From a virus: a DNA stretch of 64,000 nt. Position 1 is the first letter of the stretch. Each line of letters starts with the position of its first letter. Below are positions 20,226-28,099 of this stretch, one piece after another. The translations under genes were made by a program, and so were the position numbers. The stretch lies in the IMG/VR virus record IMGVR_UViG_3300025000_000083, positions 1 through 64,000 of that record, one strand, 5' to 3'. The notes below the pieces were generated by a model that ran no database searches, had not been told where the DNA came from, and worked only from the letters and a program-made list of their open reading frames with translations.

Positions 20226-21031
20226 TCTTTTATCTGTTTACCTATTATCCTCAACTTTTTTTCTGCATGACGTTTTATTTGAGACAAATGCATTTTTAAT
20301 TTTGTCTCGGATGTATGCAATTTCCCTAACCTATCCTTATTCCCTGTTTTGCATAGGCGCATTGCTTCTCTTTTTTCTTCTGACCACTTCCTCCCTACTG
20401 AATTTTTATTTCCTATCTTAGCCAAAGACATCTTTTTCCTTACTTCAAGAGACATGACTTTTCCTTTTTTAGCAAGACTCATTTTTAACTTTGCTTCATT
20501 TGAATGTGTCTTCCCTAAAAAGCTTTGCTGTCCCATTTTTGCCTTGCTGATATTCTCACATCTTTGTTTTTTATTATTATTCCAAGATTCACTAATTTTC
20601 TTTTTAAATTCTGGGGTTAATGGCTTCCCTTTTCCCCAAGGTATATGCCCCTTTTTAAATTCGGTATGCGGAGATATATGCAAGCCCTTATTTCGTAAAC
20701 TCTGCTTTCTACGTGATTCTACTGAATGCTTACAGCCAAGAGGGCTTCCCGCAATCTTAGAGATATTAAAATAAGGATTATATAAATCTATAAAAAATTG
20801 TTCGTTCCTAAGTAAATCAATCCTATCACAACCAATTAGCGTAGAAAAACACAAGTCATCTTCTCCATATTTATTGTAATGATCTTGCAATAAAAAAGAA
20901 TGATGTTTTTGTAATCTAAGGTCTTTGATATGTATGTTTTTTCTTTGCTCTATATGGACTGAACTTCCAATATAGCATCTTTGAAGATTACTTATAGATT
21001 GAATCATGTAAATGCCAGTGGTTGCTTTCAT
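20222..21031 (-). CDS. GIY-YIG homing endonuclease with NUMOD3 repeats
   Basis: 269 residues from the ATG at 21031 (MKATTGIYMIQSISN). The GIY-YIG domain covers about residues 1-95 (TGIYMIQS ... RCYIGSSVHIEQRKNIH, then a Glu in RNEQFFIDLYNPYFN). Three or more NUMOD3-like DNA-binding repeats follow (for example HSNEAKLKMSLAKKGKVMS and SEEKREAMRLCKTGNKDR). It cuts DNA at a target site to spread its gene. It is coupled to rusA downstream and preceded by the pseudoknot-capable leader N2, whose pairing strands include the start codon. Confidence 0.85.
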   Translation of the reverse strand: MKATTGIYMIQSISNLQRCYIGSSVHIEQRKNIHIKDLRLQKHHSFLLQDHYNKYGEDDLCFSTLIGCDRIDLLRNEQFFIDLYNPYFNISKIAGSPLGCKHSVESRRKQSLRNKGLHISPHTEFKKGHIPWGKGKPLTPEFKKKISESWNNNKKQRCENISKAKMGQQSFLGKTHSNEAKLKMSLAKKGKVMSLEVRKKMSLAKIGNKNSVGRKWSEEKREAMRLCKTGNKDRLGKLHTSETKLKMHLSQIKRHAEKKLRIIGKQIKE

Positions 21032-21164
21032 GTTAAGTATAAAAACCCCGATTGAAAGCGGCTTACTACTCGATCCATGTGATTGGAGGGAATACACTTT
21101 CGCACGGGGTGTTAATATTTCAGTTTCTTTTAACATGAATGAGTAGTAAAGCACTACAAATATA
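21032..21164 (-). ncRNA. Candidate pseudoknotted HEG-leader RNA (N2)
   Basis: Minus strand order: TATATTTG box (21157-21164); TTACTACTC (21141-21149); CATGTTAA (21130-21137); ACCCCG (21105-21110); GAAAG (21097-21101); GAGTAGTAA (21063-21071); CTTTC (21054-21058); CGGGGT (21045-21050) and a T-run; TTAACATG (21029-21036). The first pairs with the sixth over 9 bp, across the two nested stems, giving the same strand order as N1. CATGTTAA can pair over 8 bp with TTAACATG, which contains the start codon of the GIY-YIG gene. No sequence is shared with N1 beyond the box and TRGTG. Fold is inferred. Confidence 0.5.
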
Positions 21165-21175
21165 AGAAATTATGA

Positions 21176-21421
21176 TTACTTTGCTATACTTCGACCTATA
21201 ATTTTTATCTGACCCGGCAAAAAGGTCTCAATTTGCCCTGTCTTAACGTGCTCACATACTGCTATGGTGTAGTTCACTGCTGCTATCCTTTCTGCATCCA
21301 CATCAAACACCTTGTAGTCCAATCCCCAATAATGAAGCCAGTATTCACCCTTCTCATACATCGGTTCTCCGTCCTTTAACTCTCCGTCCTTCTCCCATGT
21401 TGCTTCTACAAGTATCTTCAT
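21176..21421 (-). CDS. Hypothetical protein, 81 aa
   Basis: Starts MKILVEATWEKDGELKDG and is a mainly beta protein with a tryptophan-rich centre (YWLHYWGLDYKVFDVD). The first third overlaps the end of the NUMOD1-containing gene in another frame. No family recognised; it may be a small phage-specific protein disturbed by neighbouring insertions. Confidence 0.5.
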   Translation of the reverse strand: MKILVEATWEKDGELKDGEPMYEKGEYWLHYWGLDYKVFDVDAERIAAVNYTIAVCEHVKTGQIETFLPGQIKIIGRSIAK

Positions 21422-21737
21422 CTTCTTTGTATTTCCAAATGTGTCCTGCCCTTGTTTTCTTTCCTGATTTCAATGATCTCAGTATCGCTCTTGATGTGTA
21501 TCCTACTGCCTTTGCAGCCACAAGTTGATTCTCAAATTCCGCTATCTCGATCCCTCCAAGATCACACTGTATGATCTTCTTTCCCGTTGCGTGCCCATAG
21601 TGCTTTGTCCCTTCACAGAACGATATTGACACTAACTCCCTGATGTACTCCTCTGCCCTGTCCTGTCTCCATGGAGTAATCAACCCCTCCTTCTTCATCC
21701 AATACAATGCCCTCTTAACGGCTCGTTCCTGATCCAT
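21354..21737 (-). CDS. Protein with NUMOD1-like module, 127 aa
   Basis: MDQERAVKRALYWMKKEGLI opens the protein. The module VAAKAVGYTSRAILRSLKSG followed by HIWKYK (about 73-103) matches NUMOD1, a helix-turn-helix-like DNA-binding unit normally attached to homing endonucleases. No nuclease domain is present, so this may be a regulator, a leftover of an endonuclease gene, or a recruited DNA-binding module. Its start overlaps the end of the HNH gene by 23 bases and its end overlaps the next gene by 68, so the borders are crowded. Confidence 0.55.
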   Translation of the reverse strand: MDQERAVKRALYWMKKEGLITPWRQDRAEEYIRELVSISFCEGTKHYGHATGKKIIQCDLGGIEIAEFENQLVAAKAVGYTSRAILRSLKSGKKTRAGHIWKYKEDEDTCRSNMGEGRRVKGRRTDV

Positions 21738-22509
21738 CTCTTATAATATTCAATGGATGTTCCGTTCCATGTGCGATAACAAAATCATTGTAGGCTCGGG
21801 CTGCCTGTTCGGGGGTTAAGTGATATCCTAAACGGTATTTTTCCCCATTATAATGAATCTCAGCAACCCATCGTTTTATTCTTTCTCCTGTTTTAATATA
21901 AGAAATACCCCTATATCCTGTTGTATTTGTCTTTCTTAGTAGCCGGGTGTTCTCATTACTGATGTTTGATGTAATCCACCTGCAATTACTTGGGTAATAA
22001 CCCTTGTCATTATTTTCTCTGTCAAGCAATAATCCTTTTTTATACCCATTTACTATTGCCCAATTATAAAATGAAACAAAATTATTTTTCCATTCATCAC
22101 AAATAGTTATTCCCCTGCCCCCCCATTCTGGATATGCTTTATCTTTAGGATTCAAACACCGTTGTTGCATAGCCTTAAACACACCATAAAGAGGATGTTT
22201 GACTAACCCATGCTTTATACTTCGTTCTAAAAATAATCTTGCGTTTTCACAATGGCATGATTTTATATACCCCCGGCTTATTGCACTTACACATGCTCTG
22301 AAAGGTTGCTTACAAATAGGGCATTCATAAATGGCAAGGTGCTTTTTTTGCTTACTATTCTCTGTTGTAAATTGTCTTCCTAAATCGTGAATCATTTTCA
22401 TGGGTGGAAATAATGGAGCATCCCCGGCTGCTTTAATCATCGGCATCTGTGTCGAAACGACAGAATTAGACGAAACCAGGGATGCAGTATTTTTACTTAA
22501 AATTTCCAT
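21715..22509 (-). CDS. HNH homing endonuclease with zinc ribbon and AP2 domain
   Basis: 264 residues. Same plan as the gene at 14776-15543: variable N-terminus, MKMIHDLGRQF, zinc ribbon (YECPICKQPFR ... IKSCHC, about 60-90), HNH core (YGVFKAMQQRCLNPKD, YPEWGGRGITICDEW, LLLDRENNDKGYYPSNCRWI, about 105-180), AP2 domain (GYRGISYIKTG ... YRLGYHLTPEQAARAYNDFV, about 195-245). The N-termini of the two paralogues align from the MKMI motif. It has its own promoter across the end of the exonuclease gene. The Gly-Ser-rich C-terminus overlaps the next gene. Confidence 0.85.
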   Translation of the reverse strand: MEILSKNTASLVSSNSVVSTQMPMIKAAGDAPLFPPMKMIHDLGRQFTTENSKQKKHLAIYECPICKQPFRACVSAISRGYIKSCHCENARLFLERSIKHGLVKHPLYGVFKAMQQRCLNPKDKAYPEWGGRGITICDEWKNNFVSFYNWAIVNGYKKGLLLDRENNDKGYYPSNCRWITSNISNENTRLLRKTNTTGYRGISYIKTGERIKRWVAEIHYNGEKYRLGYHLTPEQAARAYNDFVIAHGTEHPLNIIRDGSGTSR

Positions 22510-22536
22510 TATTCAGATACCGTGATTAAAGCGTAG

Positions 22537-22567
22537 TAAAGATATGCTAATTTTATTCCCAATCCAA
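22537..22567 (-). promoter_or_regulatory. Promoter-like sequence for the HNH gene
   Basis: Minus strand TTG (22565-22567), 20 bases, TATCTTTA (22537-22544), one mismatch to the consensus; it lies across the stop of the YqaJ gene and ends 27 bases before the ATG at 22509. Confidence 0.5.
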
Positions 22568-23659
22568 ATTTATTTTATCAAACTCTTCCAGAACTCTTTC
22601 TTCAGAGGGCGATTCCTTGATCTTATTTGAAGCAACTCTGTTCTTTGATCCTTTCCTTTCGCTCCACGAATAGCTTCCGAGACGACCAAAGTCTATGGCT
22701 TCTGCTCCGCTTAAAGTAAGTTGTTTGATTAAAGTATTGGCAATGCCTGTGCGCTCCTCCTCAATAACATTCTTCACCTTTAGAAGCATTTTGTCCTGCT
22801 TACATAATCCATACGCTTCCATCGTTCCCTCAATTGTCTCCCTTTCCTGTAGATACCTCTTATTAAGAAACTCCTGATAGGATTTCGTCTTATCGGGATC
22901 CGGTTCATGCTTCTGAATGATAGCATCCTGTTTTTCCACTTCAGATAGATTACCCGCTCTCTCAGCTTCCTGTCTTTTGGCAAATGCCTCTTTAGCGGGT
23001 AACACCCGGTTGTACCAAAATCCCTTGGTTATTTCAATGATTTTCTCACAGAGTCCATCATCACGCTGTATTTTCTCTACTCTTAGCCTATTGCCATTTT
23101 CCAGAATACAAATTTCGGCATAGTCAGATTCAATGATCGCCATGTACTGATGTATCTGCATGAGGTAATAAATGGGCATTCCGTCCTCCCATTTTTGGGC
23201 AACCCATTGGTTCATTGCCTTGCATTCCAATACGGCTTCTGTGGTCAGAGGATCGCCTGTAAGTAAGTTTCTTCCCCCTGTGATATTCATTACCCTGTCA
23301 AGAGATGCAAATAGCCATGGATATTTTGGATTTACCACATACCCATTAACACTCCTGCATTCCCTTATGATCTTTTTATCCTTATAGTTCTGAATATAAC
23401 CCTCTTGCGTTCCGTCCCAATAACGCCATTTATCTGCAATCTGATCTTCGAGTTCTCTTCCCCAAAACATAGACTCGTTATCGTTCTTGCGGGTATCAAT
23501 AGTCCCTACTTTTTCATGGAATATCCATATTGCAGAATCATAGTCAGGATTAGGTAAAAGCAGATTCCCTACTTCAGAGCCGCCAATTCCATTTTTACGA
23601 AACCGATACCATTCTTCGGAATGTTCTGGTATCCTGGTAATAATCAAATCACTTCTCAT
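22553..23659 (-). CDS. YqaJ-family viral recombinase exonuclease
   Basis: 368 residues from the ATG at 23659 (MRSDLIITRIPEHSEEWY). The YqaJ/lambda-exonuclease fold is clear: EEWYRFRKNGIGGSEV (about 14-29), FWGRELEDQIADKW (catalytic Glu), VVNPKYPWLFASLDRV with the conserved Asp, AVLECKAMNQW (E-x-K), and YLMQIHQYMAI (Gln-rich helix). It degrades double-stranded DNA ends 5' to 3' and hands single strands to RecT. A C-terminal extension of about 110 residues is lysine- and glutamate-rich. The first 11 bases overlap the small gene 23649-23762. Confidence 0.85.
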   Translation of the reverse strand: MRSDLIITRIPEHSEEWYRFRKNGIGGSEVGNLLLPNPDYDSAIWIFHEKVGTIDTRKNDNESMFWGRELEDQIADKWRYWDGTQEGYIQNYKDKKIIRECRSVNGYVVNPKYPWLFASLDRVMNITGGRNLLTGDPLTTEAVLECKAMNQWVAQKWEDGMPIYYLMQIHQYMAIIESDYAEICILENGNRLRVEKIQRDDGLCEKIIEITKGFWYNRVLPAKEAFAKRQEAERAGNLSEVEKQDAIIQKHEPDPDKTKSYQEFLNKRYLQERETIEGTMEAYGLCKQDKMLLKVKNVIEEERTGIANTLIKQLTLSGAEAIDFGRLGSYSWSERKGSKNRVASNKIKESPSEERVLEEFDKINLDWE

Positions 23660-23762
23660 TTTTTCTGATGTATTTTTCAAGTTTCTTTTTAGCCCTTTTG
23701 AGTTTTCCCTTCTCAATTAATAAGGCTACATGAATATATTGTTCTAAACTAATGCCACTCAT
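23649..23762 (-). CDS. Tiny basic helical protein, 37 aa
   Basis: ATG at 23762: MSGISLEQYIHVALLIEK, then a Lys-rich helix (KGKLKRAKKKLEKYIRKNEK). It overlaps the exonuclease start by 11 bases and may be a small DNA- or protein-binding helper. Not in a known family. Confidence 0.5.
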   Translation of the reverse strand: MSGISLEQYIHVALLIEKGKLKRAKKKLEKYIRKNEK

Positions 23763-23775
23763 CGTTATATTTCTT

Positions 23776-24171
23776 TTATTGTCCCCAGAGTTCTTTCCTT
23801 CTTTTCTCTGCTGCCTTTAAGTTATCCTCTCCCAACTCAGTTTTTCTTCCGTGATCGTCAATACATTTGTCAGGCAGTAGTAAAAACATTCCCTTCGCAT
23901 CAGGAATCCAGACAACATCATTATCTTTCCAATGAAAGTCTCCCCTCTCTCCTTTAAACGGAGGAATAAGGTCTGGCATTTCTTCTTCATCTTTTAGCAT
24001 GTGTTTCAAATCGGGAGGGAGTTGATCAAGATGATAAACTTCAACAATACATCCCTCTACTTTTTTGTACCAGAAAGGTAAGCACATATACTCATTTCCC
24101 CCTTCTGCAATAAGGCTCCCTGACGATTCAATAAAATCAATTACTTCCTGTTTTACTTCTACTCTATCCAT
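23776..24171 (-). CDS. Hypothetical protein, 131 aa
   Basis: I choose the ATG at 24171 (MDRVEVKQEVIDFIESS), two bases after the upstream stop. An earlier in-frame ATG (24264) would overlap the neighbour by 90 bases. Alpha/beta with NEYMCLPFWYKKVEGCIVEV and a HLDQLPPDLKHMLKDEEEMP segment; the C-terminus is helical and basic-acidic mixed. No family recognised. Confidence 0.5.
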   Translation of the reverse strand: MDRVEVKQEVIDFIESSGSLIAEGGNEYMCLPFWYKKVEGCIVEVYHLDQLPPDLKHMLKDEEEMPDLIPPFKGERGDFHWKDNDVVWIPDAKGMFLLLPDKCIDDHGRKTELGEDNLKAAEKRRKELWGQ

Positions 24172-24173
24172 GG

Positions 24174-24602
24174 CTATTTCATGTTTAATGGTTGCGGAGG
24201 TTTGATGTCCAGCTTCAATGGCTGTAACTCTTTGTATATCTCTGTGAAGATTTCGTTGATCCAATCGGCTTGGATGCTCATCAACTCAACTTCCTGGCGA
24301 CCTTCATTGCTGATGTCGCTGTACCATTTCGCATATAGTTTCGCTAAATTATTGACAAGCCTCTCGTGCTGTGCACATAGTTTCATTCCCTCATCATAGT
24401 GCGTTTGGTACACCGCCAGCCATGCCTTGTAAGCATCGTACTGTGCCTGTCCTGCTTTCTTTTTGTCTTCGCTTTCCCATTTATAGGTGTCATCGTGCAT
24501 GATGGCTTCGGCCTTGGCTACTTTCTCCTTCTGAGGGTCGAGTATCTTCTGCTTAAACACTTGCAATTTATTCGCAAACGCATAATCATTAACATTGCTC
24601 AT
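24174..24602 (-). CDS. Hypothetical helical protein, 142 aa
   Basis: Almost entirely helical, with long amphipathic stretches (KLQVFKQKILDPQKEKVAKA and IQADWINEIFTEIYKELQPL). Could be a coiled-coil or a helical bundle. Its start overlaps the GroES-like gene end by 4 bases. No family recognised. Confidence 0.5.
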   Translation of the reverse strand: MSNVNDYAFANKLQVFKQKILDPQKEKVAKAEAIMHDDTYKWESEDKKKAGQAQYDAYKAWLAVYQTHYDEGMKLCAQHERLVNNLAKLYAKWYSDISNEGRQEVELMSIQADWINEIFTEIYKELQPLKLDIKPPQPLNMK

Positions 24603-24880
24603 ATCTTCTTGTTTTTAGTTTTGTCCCTTCCAAAGAATAACCTGTGCTCATTGACCAGAAAATGATCAGTGCCATCAATCACCATCAGCGATGCACTCTT
24701 GCGTGGAAAGTAAACGTGCTCCCCCTTCTTGAATACCCTGCACTCACTACCCAAATCTGTTATTGTACCCCACTCAGGCAACATTTCCACAGAGTTTTTT
24801 GGGATGATGAGTTGTCCTGATGGTGTTCTCTCCGGCAATTTGTCCGGCTTAATAAGCACTACTGTTCCTAAAATTATCAT
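24599..24880 (-). CDS. GroES-like co-chaperonin
   Basis: 93 residues with the GroES (Cpn10) beta-barrel pattern: VVLIKPDKLPERTPSGQLII at the start, then WGTITDLGSECRVFKKGEHV and PRKSASLMVIDGTDHFLVNE at the end. The part after TPSGQLII corresponds to the mobile loop that contacts GroEL. Phages that need GroEL for capsid or tail proteins often carry such subunits, for example T4 gp31. It would form a heptameric lid on host GroEL during virion protein folding. It sits in the replication operon, not the late operon, so it is made early. Confidence 0.75.
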   Translation of the reverse strand: MIILGTVVLIKPDKLPERTPSGQLIIPKNSVEMLPEWGTITDLGSECRVFKKGEHVYFPRKSASLMVIDGTDHFLVNEHRLFFGRDKTKNKKI

Positions 24881-24902
24881 ATCAAATTGTTTTTAAGTTA
24901 CA

Positions 24903-26873
24903 TCAAAAGGGCAGGTCCGACTCATTCTTTCCGTTATCTCCGAACACATCATCGTCCTTTTGGTTCTTTGGAGGATTAAGTGCTCCCCTTATTGGCTCCG
25001 GTGCTTTCTTTTCCTTGTCATCCACAAGTTCAAAACGTCCTCCCTTCTTATAGTCCATCTTCAACTTTACCCTGTCATGTATCCCTTCTTCTTCAAATCT
25101 TATCTTCTCTGTTCTGAGAATAGTAGGTGTTTCGGAATCTACAAAATACTTATCATCCTCATCTGCCTCCTCGGGAATATCCTCTTTCTTCTTCTTACGG
25201 TTCATATTCCGGTGAACAATGATACCTATGTCACTCTTCTCTTTCCATGCTGAACTCCCTTTGATGTCATACAAGCACGGCATCCGGTAGTTAATCCCTA
25301 TTTTCTCTATTTTGGTGGGGTGTGCAACGATTATGCCATGCAGGTCATAGTAGTCATTAAAATCAATGAGATGATCAAGCTGTGAACTTATATATGCCGT
25401 TTCAGTGATGTTCTTCGGCTGCTCATGTTCAATCTTGTTCCACGCATCAATGATATAACCAAAGATGTTCTCCGTCTTTTTGAGATACACAAGGTACTCG
25501 CATATTGATGCCATGGTGTTCACCTTATCTGATTTTATCTTGCCATTAAAGGTGTCAAAGTTCCTCCTGTCTGGTGATACGACAAAGAAATGCTTTTGTA
25601 TGTACCACATGGTCTTGTCACGCAATGGTTTTCCCATGGAGTTACCCCAACCATCCCTGAAATACTTGCCTGTGATAACCTCTGCTATCTTTACATATTC
25701 CCTACTTACTGGTCTGTTCTCAGGGGTGAATAACCCAAACTTCAAATCTGCTTTATCATTATGACTGATAAGTTCCGTGGTGTGCCATCTGACATACGTG
25801 CTCTTGCCTGATCCGGGCAAGCCAGTAACCACCTGCAGTCTCTTTGGCTTCTCGGTATAGAGTCTGTCAATCTCTGGGGTTCCCATCATCAAACCTTTTG
25901 TAAACCCTTCCTTTGCATATACTTCAAGTTCATCCTTGACATCCATTGGCCTAATGATCCCTGCAAGCGGGAATGATGATAGATTCTGATAGCACTCATC
26001 AACACCCGCTTTCCCAAGTGCCGGAAGTTTCTTATCGTCTTTATTAACCCCTATATAAACTTCGTTTGAATCCTTGTACCCAATAGGATAATTAACATAC
26101 TTGCACTTCTCTTTGCCAAGAAGCAACGCTAAGTGATTTCTTAACTTAATCCCTGCAGCATCTCCATCTGTGGCAATGATATGTAATTCAACGTCCGCAA
26201 TGACACTTTGAACATACTTATCGTGAATATAATCAAACTCGTTTTCAAAATTCTTCGCTAAAAGACTTGGTGCCCCTGATGGTACGCTTATAATGTTTTT
26301 ATAATCACACTGAATCCACGTAAGAGTATCTACATGCCCTTCTGTCCACGTAAGTATCTTCTTCTCTTCGGGAGGAAAATTGACGTATTCGAGTCCCCAC
26401 GGAAGCGTTCTGGTGCCATATTCCTTATTGAGATTCCACCATTTTGTAAAATCATCTCCCTTCTTCCACCGGATATTAAGATACTTCACATCTACAAGAG
26501 TCTGGCTGATGTAGGTAGGGAAGCCAAGTATAGGCTTCTGCCCCATGGAAAATTCAAAAACCTTTCTTCCTAATGGAATCTTTAAGTCAATTCCTCTGCT
26601 CTCCCAATATGCTCTTATCTCCTTCGAGTAGGTTTCAGCAAACTGCTTTGGCATTTTAGACCTCTCTTGTACCTTAGCATAAATCTCCATTGCCCCCAAA
26701 TTAGCACTCCATGAGCAATGATGACATTTTATCCAAACATTTCCGGGCTCATTATTAACGGTAAGGCACGGTGCGTTCTTATGATGCTGACGAGTATCAT
26801 TGCACTTTGGGCACTGCGTTGACCAACGTACTTTTCCGGGAATTGTTTTTATGCCGAGGTCTTCGAGAATCAT
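24903..26873 (-). CDS. Bifunctional primase-helicase (T7 gp4-like)
   Basis: 656 residues. An N-terminal zinc finger uses Cys21/24/50/53. TOPRIM-like strands follow (ILTWTEGHVDTLTW about 171-184 and IIATDGDAAG about 230). A RecA/DnaB-like helicase domain starts near residue 330, with Walker A GLPGSGKST and a Walker B-type strand (IFGYIIDAWNKIE) and later TPTILRTEKIRFEE. It unwinds DNA at the fork and makes primers for the host polymerase, since no phage replicative polymerase is seen. The C-terminus is an acidic tail (DDVFGDNGKNESDLPF) as in SSB-interacting proteins. The start overlaps the upstream gene by 4 bases. Confidence 0.85.
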   Translation of the reverse strand: MILEDLGIKTIPGKVRWSTQCPKCNDTRQHHKNAPCLTVNNEPGNVWIKCHHCSWSANLGAMEIYAKVQERSKMPKQFAETYSKEIRAYWESRGIDLKIPLGRKVFEFSMGQKPILGFPTYISQTLVDVKYLNIRWKKGDDFTKWWNLNKEYGTRTLPWGLEYVNFPPEEKKILTWTEGHVDTLTWIQCDYKNIISVPSGAPSLLAKNFENEFDYIHDKYVQSVIADVELHIIATDGDAAGIKLRNHLALLLGKEKCKYVNYPIGYKDSNEVYIGVNKDDKKLPALGKAGVDECYQNLSSFPLAGIIRPMDVKDELEVYAKEGFTKGLMMGTPEIDRLYTEKPKRLQVVTGLPGSGKSTYVRWHTTELISHNDKADLKFGLFTPENRPVSREYVKIAEVITGKYFRDGWGNSMGKPLRDKTMWYIQKHFFVVSPDRRNFDTFNGKIKSDKVNTMASICEYLVYLKKTENIFGYIIDAWNKIEHEQPKNITETAYISSQLDHLIDFNDYYDLHGIIVAHPTKIEKIGINYRMPCLYDIKGSSAWKEKSDIGIIVHRNMNRKKKKEDIPEEADEDDKYFVDSETPTILRTEKIRFEEEGIHDRVKLKMDYKKGGRFELVDDKEKKAPEPIRGALNPPKNQKDDDVFGDNGKNESDLPF

Positions 26874-27199
26874 ACCTTAATATACTTTTCTGACTTTTCA
26901 TTACGTACGATGAACTTCGGGCCATCATTACCTTCTTTGTCTGGATACAAGTAACAGTAGTCCAGTTCGGTGTCATACTTGCCATCTATTATCAGTGGCC
27001 TTGTTTTATTGGTAATTGTTGATACTGCCAAATTCGTTATGAGGGCAAACTGGCTTATCGTAAAGACATTGTAAAGCATTATTGTCTTTATCCTATCTTC
27101 ATCCATCCCTGTTTTTAAGGATATTGCTTTAATGAGCTCGGTGTCCGTCTTATGCAATTGACACTTTACTCCCCTTATAAGTCCAAATTTTTCTTCCAT
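26870..27199 (-). CDS. Putative HTH protein heading the replication operon
   Basis: 109 residues. After a short start (MEEKFGLIRGVKCQLHKTD), residues about 30-70 resemble a winged helix-turn-helix (ISLKTGMDEDRIKTIMLYNV, FTISQFALITNLAVSTITNK). It would bind DNA and could regulate the operon or load the helicase encoded next to it. A promoter lies about 21 bases upstream and the mRNA leader is only about 15 bases long. Similar small proteins precede primase-helicase genes in Bacteroidetes phages. Role inferred. Confidence 0.6.
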   Translation of the reverse strand: MEEKFGLIRGVKCQLHKTDTELIKAISLKTGMDEDRIKTIMLYNVFTISQFALITNLAVSTITNKTRPLIIDGKYDTELDYCYLYPDKEGNDGPKFIVRNEKSEKYIKV

Positions 27200-27219
27200 G
27201 GTGAAATAATTGATTCATG

Positions 27220-27250
27220 CAAAGCTAATGCTTGTTATTTTATTTTGCAA
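27220..27250 (-). promoter_or_regulatory. Bacteroidetes-type promoter of the replication operon
   Basis: Minus strand TTG (27248-27250), 20 bases, TAGCTTTG (27220-27227), exact consensus. A second, overlapping -7 box TATATTTG (27248-27255) lies just upstream with a weaker -33 region. Confidence 0.7.
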
Positions 27251-27293
27251 ATATATTTTATAATTTGTTTTTGTAAAGTTATTAACAGCCACC

Positions 27294-27322
27294 AAATAAA
27301 AAGGGAAACATTACTGTCTCCC
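27294..27322 (-). terminator. Intrinsic terminator of the late operon
   Basis: Minus strand GGGAGAC (27316-27322), six-base loop, GTTTCCC (27303-27309) with one G-U pair, then TTTTTATTT. It separates the late operon from the promoter of the replication operon. Confidence 0.75.
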
Positions 27323-27352
27323 TGATTCGATGCGTCTGAGATGCACAATAAG

Positions 27353-28099
27353 TTAATTTTTATCTTTCTGACGCACTCGTCTTATTTTCCATGCTAATAC
27401 TAATTTTGTTTTTTGTTCTTGGGACATAGGGATTCCTTTATTATGAGCAGGGGTACCCTTACGTGCTTCACTTATCTTCTTTTTTATTTCATCTAACATA
27501 GGTCCTCGCTTTGGCATCTTATGAGATTTTCCTATTCTACAAAGACTTCTATTTATTAATGCCTGCCCAACTATTTTTCTTCCTTTATTTGCCTTAATTA
27601 TTGCTTGCCTGGTTTTTTCTGGCATTTTCCTTCCAAAATTAGGATGCTTATCTCCCTTAATAGATAATCCTCTTCTCTTTTTCCATTCCTCAGACTGTAT
27701 GCGTCCTTTGTTAGCTATACTCATTTTCCTTCTAACTTCTTCTGGTATTATCTTACCTCTATTAGCCTTTATTATTTTTTGCTTAGTTTCTTCAGTCATT
27801 TTGCGACCCAATGTACTTCCTGCTATTTTACATACATTAAAGTATGGCTGCAGAGTGTTAATATAGTATTGTTCTCTCTCAATAAGAAATTGAGGCAAAC
27901 AGGGTTCTATGATTGAAAAAATCAAATCATCAATCCCATATTTATCTGCATGATGTTGAAGTTTGGGATTATGATGAGTTTTTAGCCTAAGTTGTCTTTT
28001 GTGATCCGCCCATCTATTTTTATAATAAATAGCACTCCCAATGTAAATCCTTTCGGGCTTAACCTTGGATTGAATCTTATATATGACAGGAACGATCAT
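27353..28099 (-). CDS. GIY-YIG homing endonuclease with NUMOD3 repeats
   Basis: 248 residues from the ATG at 28099 (MIVPVIYKIQSKVKPERIY). The GIY-YIG domain (about 1-90) shows IYKIQSKVKPERIYIGSAIY and the Glu in REQYYINTLQPYFN. Several NUMOD3-like repeats follow (MTEETKQKIIKANRGKI, EEVRRKMSIANKGRI, SEEWKKRRGLSIKGD). It is the last gene of the late operon and is preceded by folded element E1, with a copy of the paired 7-mer one base before the ATG. The paralogues at 45472 and 51141 share the N-terminal sequence closely. Confidence 0.85.
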   Translation of the reverse strand: MIVPVIYKIQSKVKPERIYIGSAIYYKNRWADHKRQLRLKTHHNPKLQHHADKYGIDDLIFSIIEPCLPQFLIEREQYYINTLQPYFNVCKIAGSTLGRKMTEETKQKIIKANRGKIIPEEVRRKMSIANKGRIQSEEWKKRRGLSIKGDKHPNFGRKMPEKTRQAIIKANKGRKIVGQALINRSLCRIGKSHKMPKRGPMLDEIKKKISEARKGTPAHNKGIPMSQEQKTKLVLAWKIRRVRQKDKN

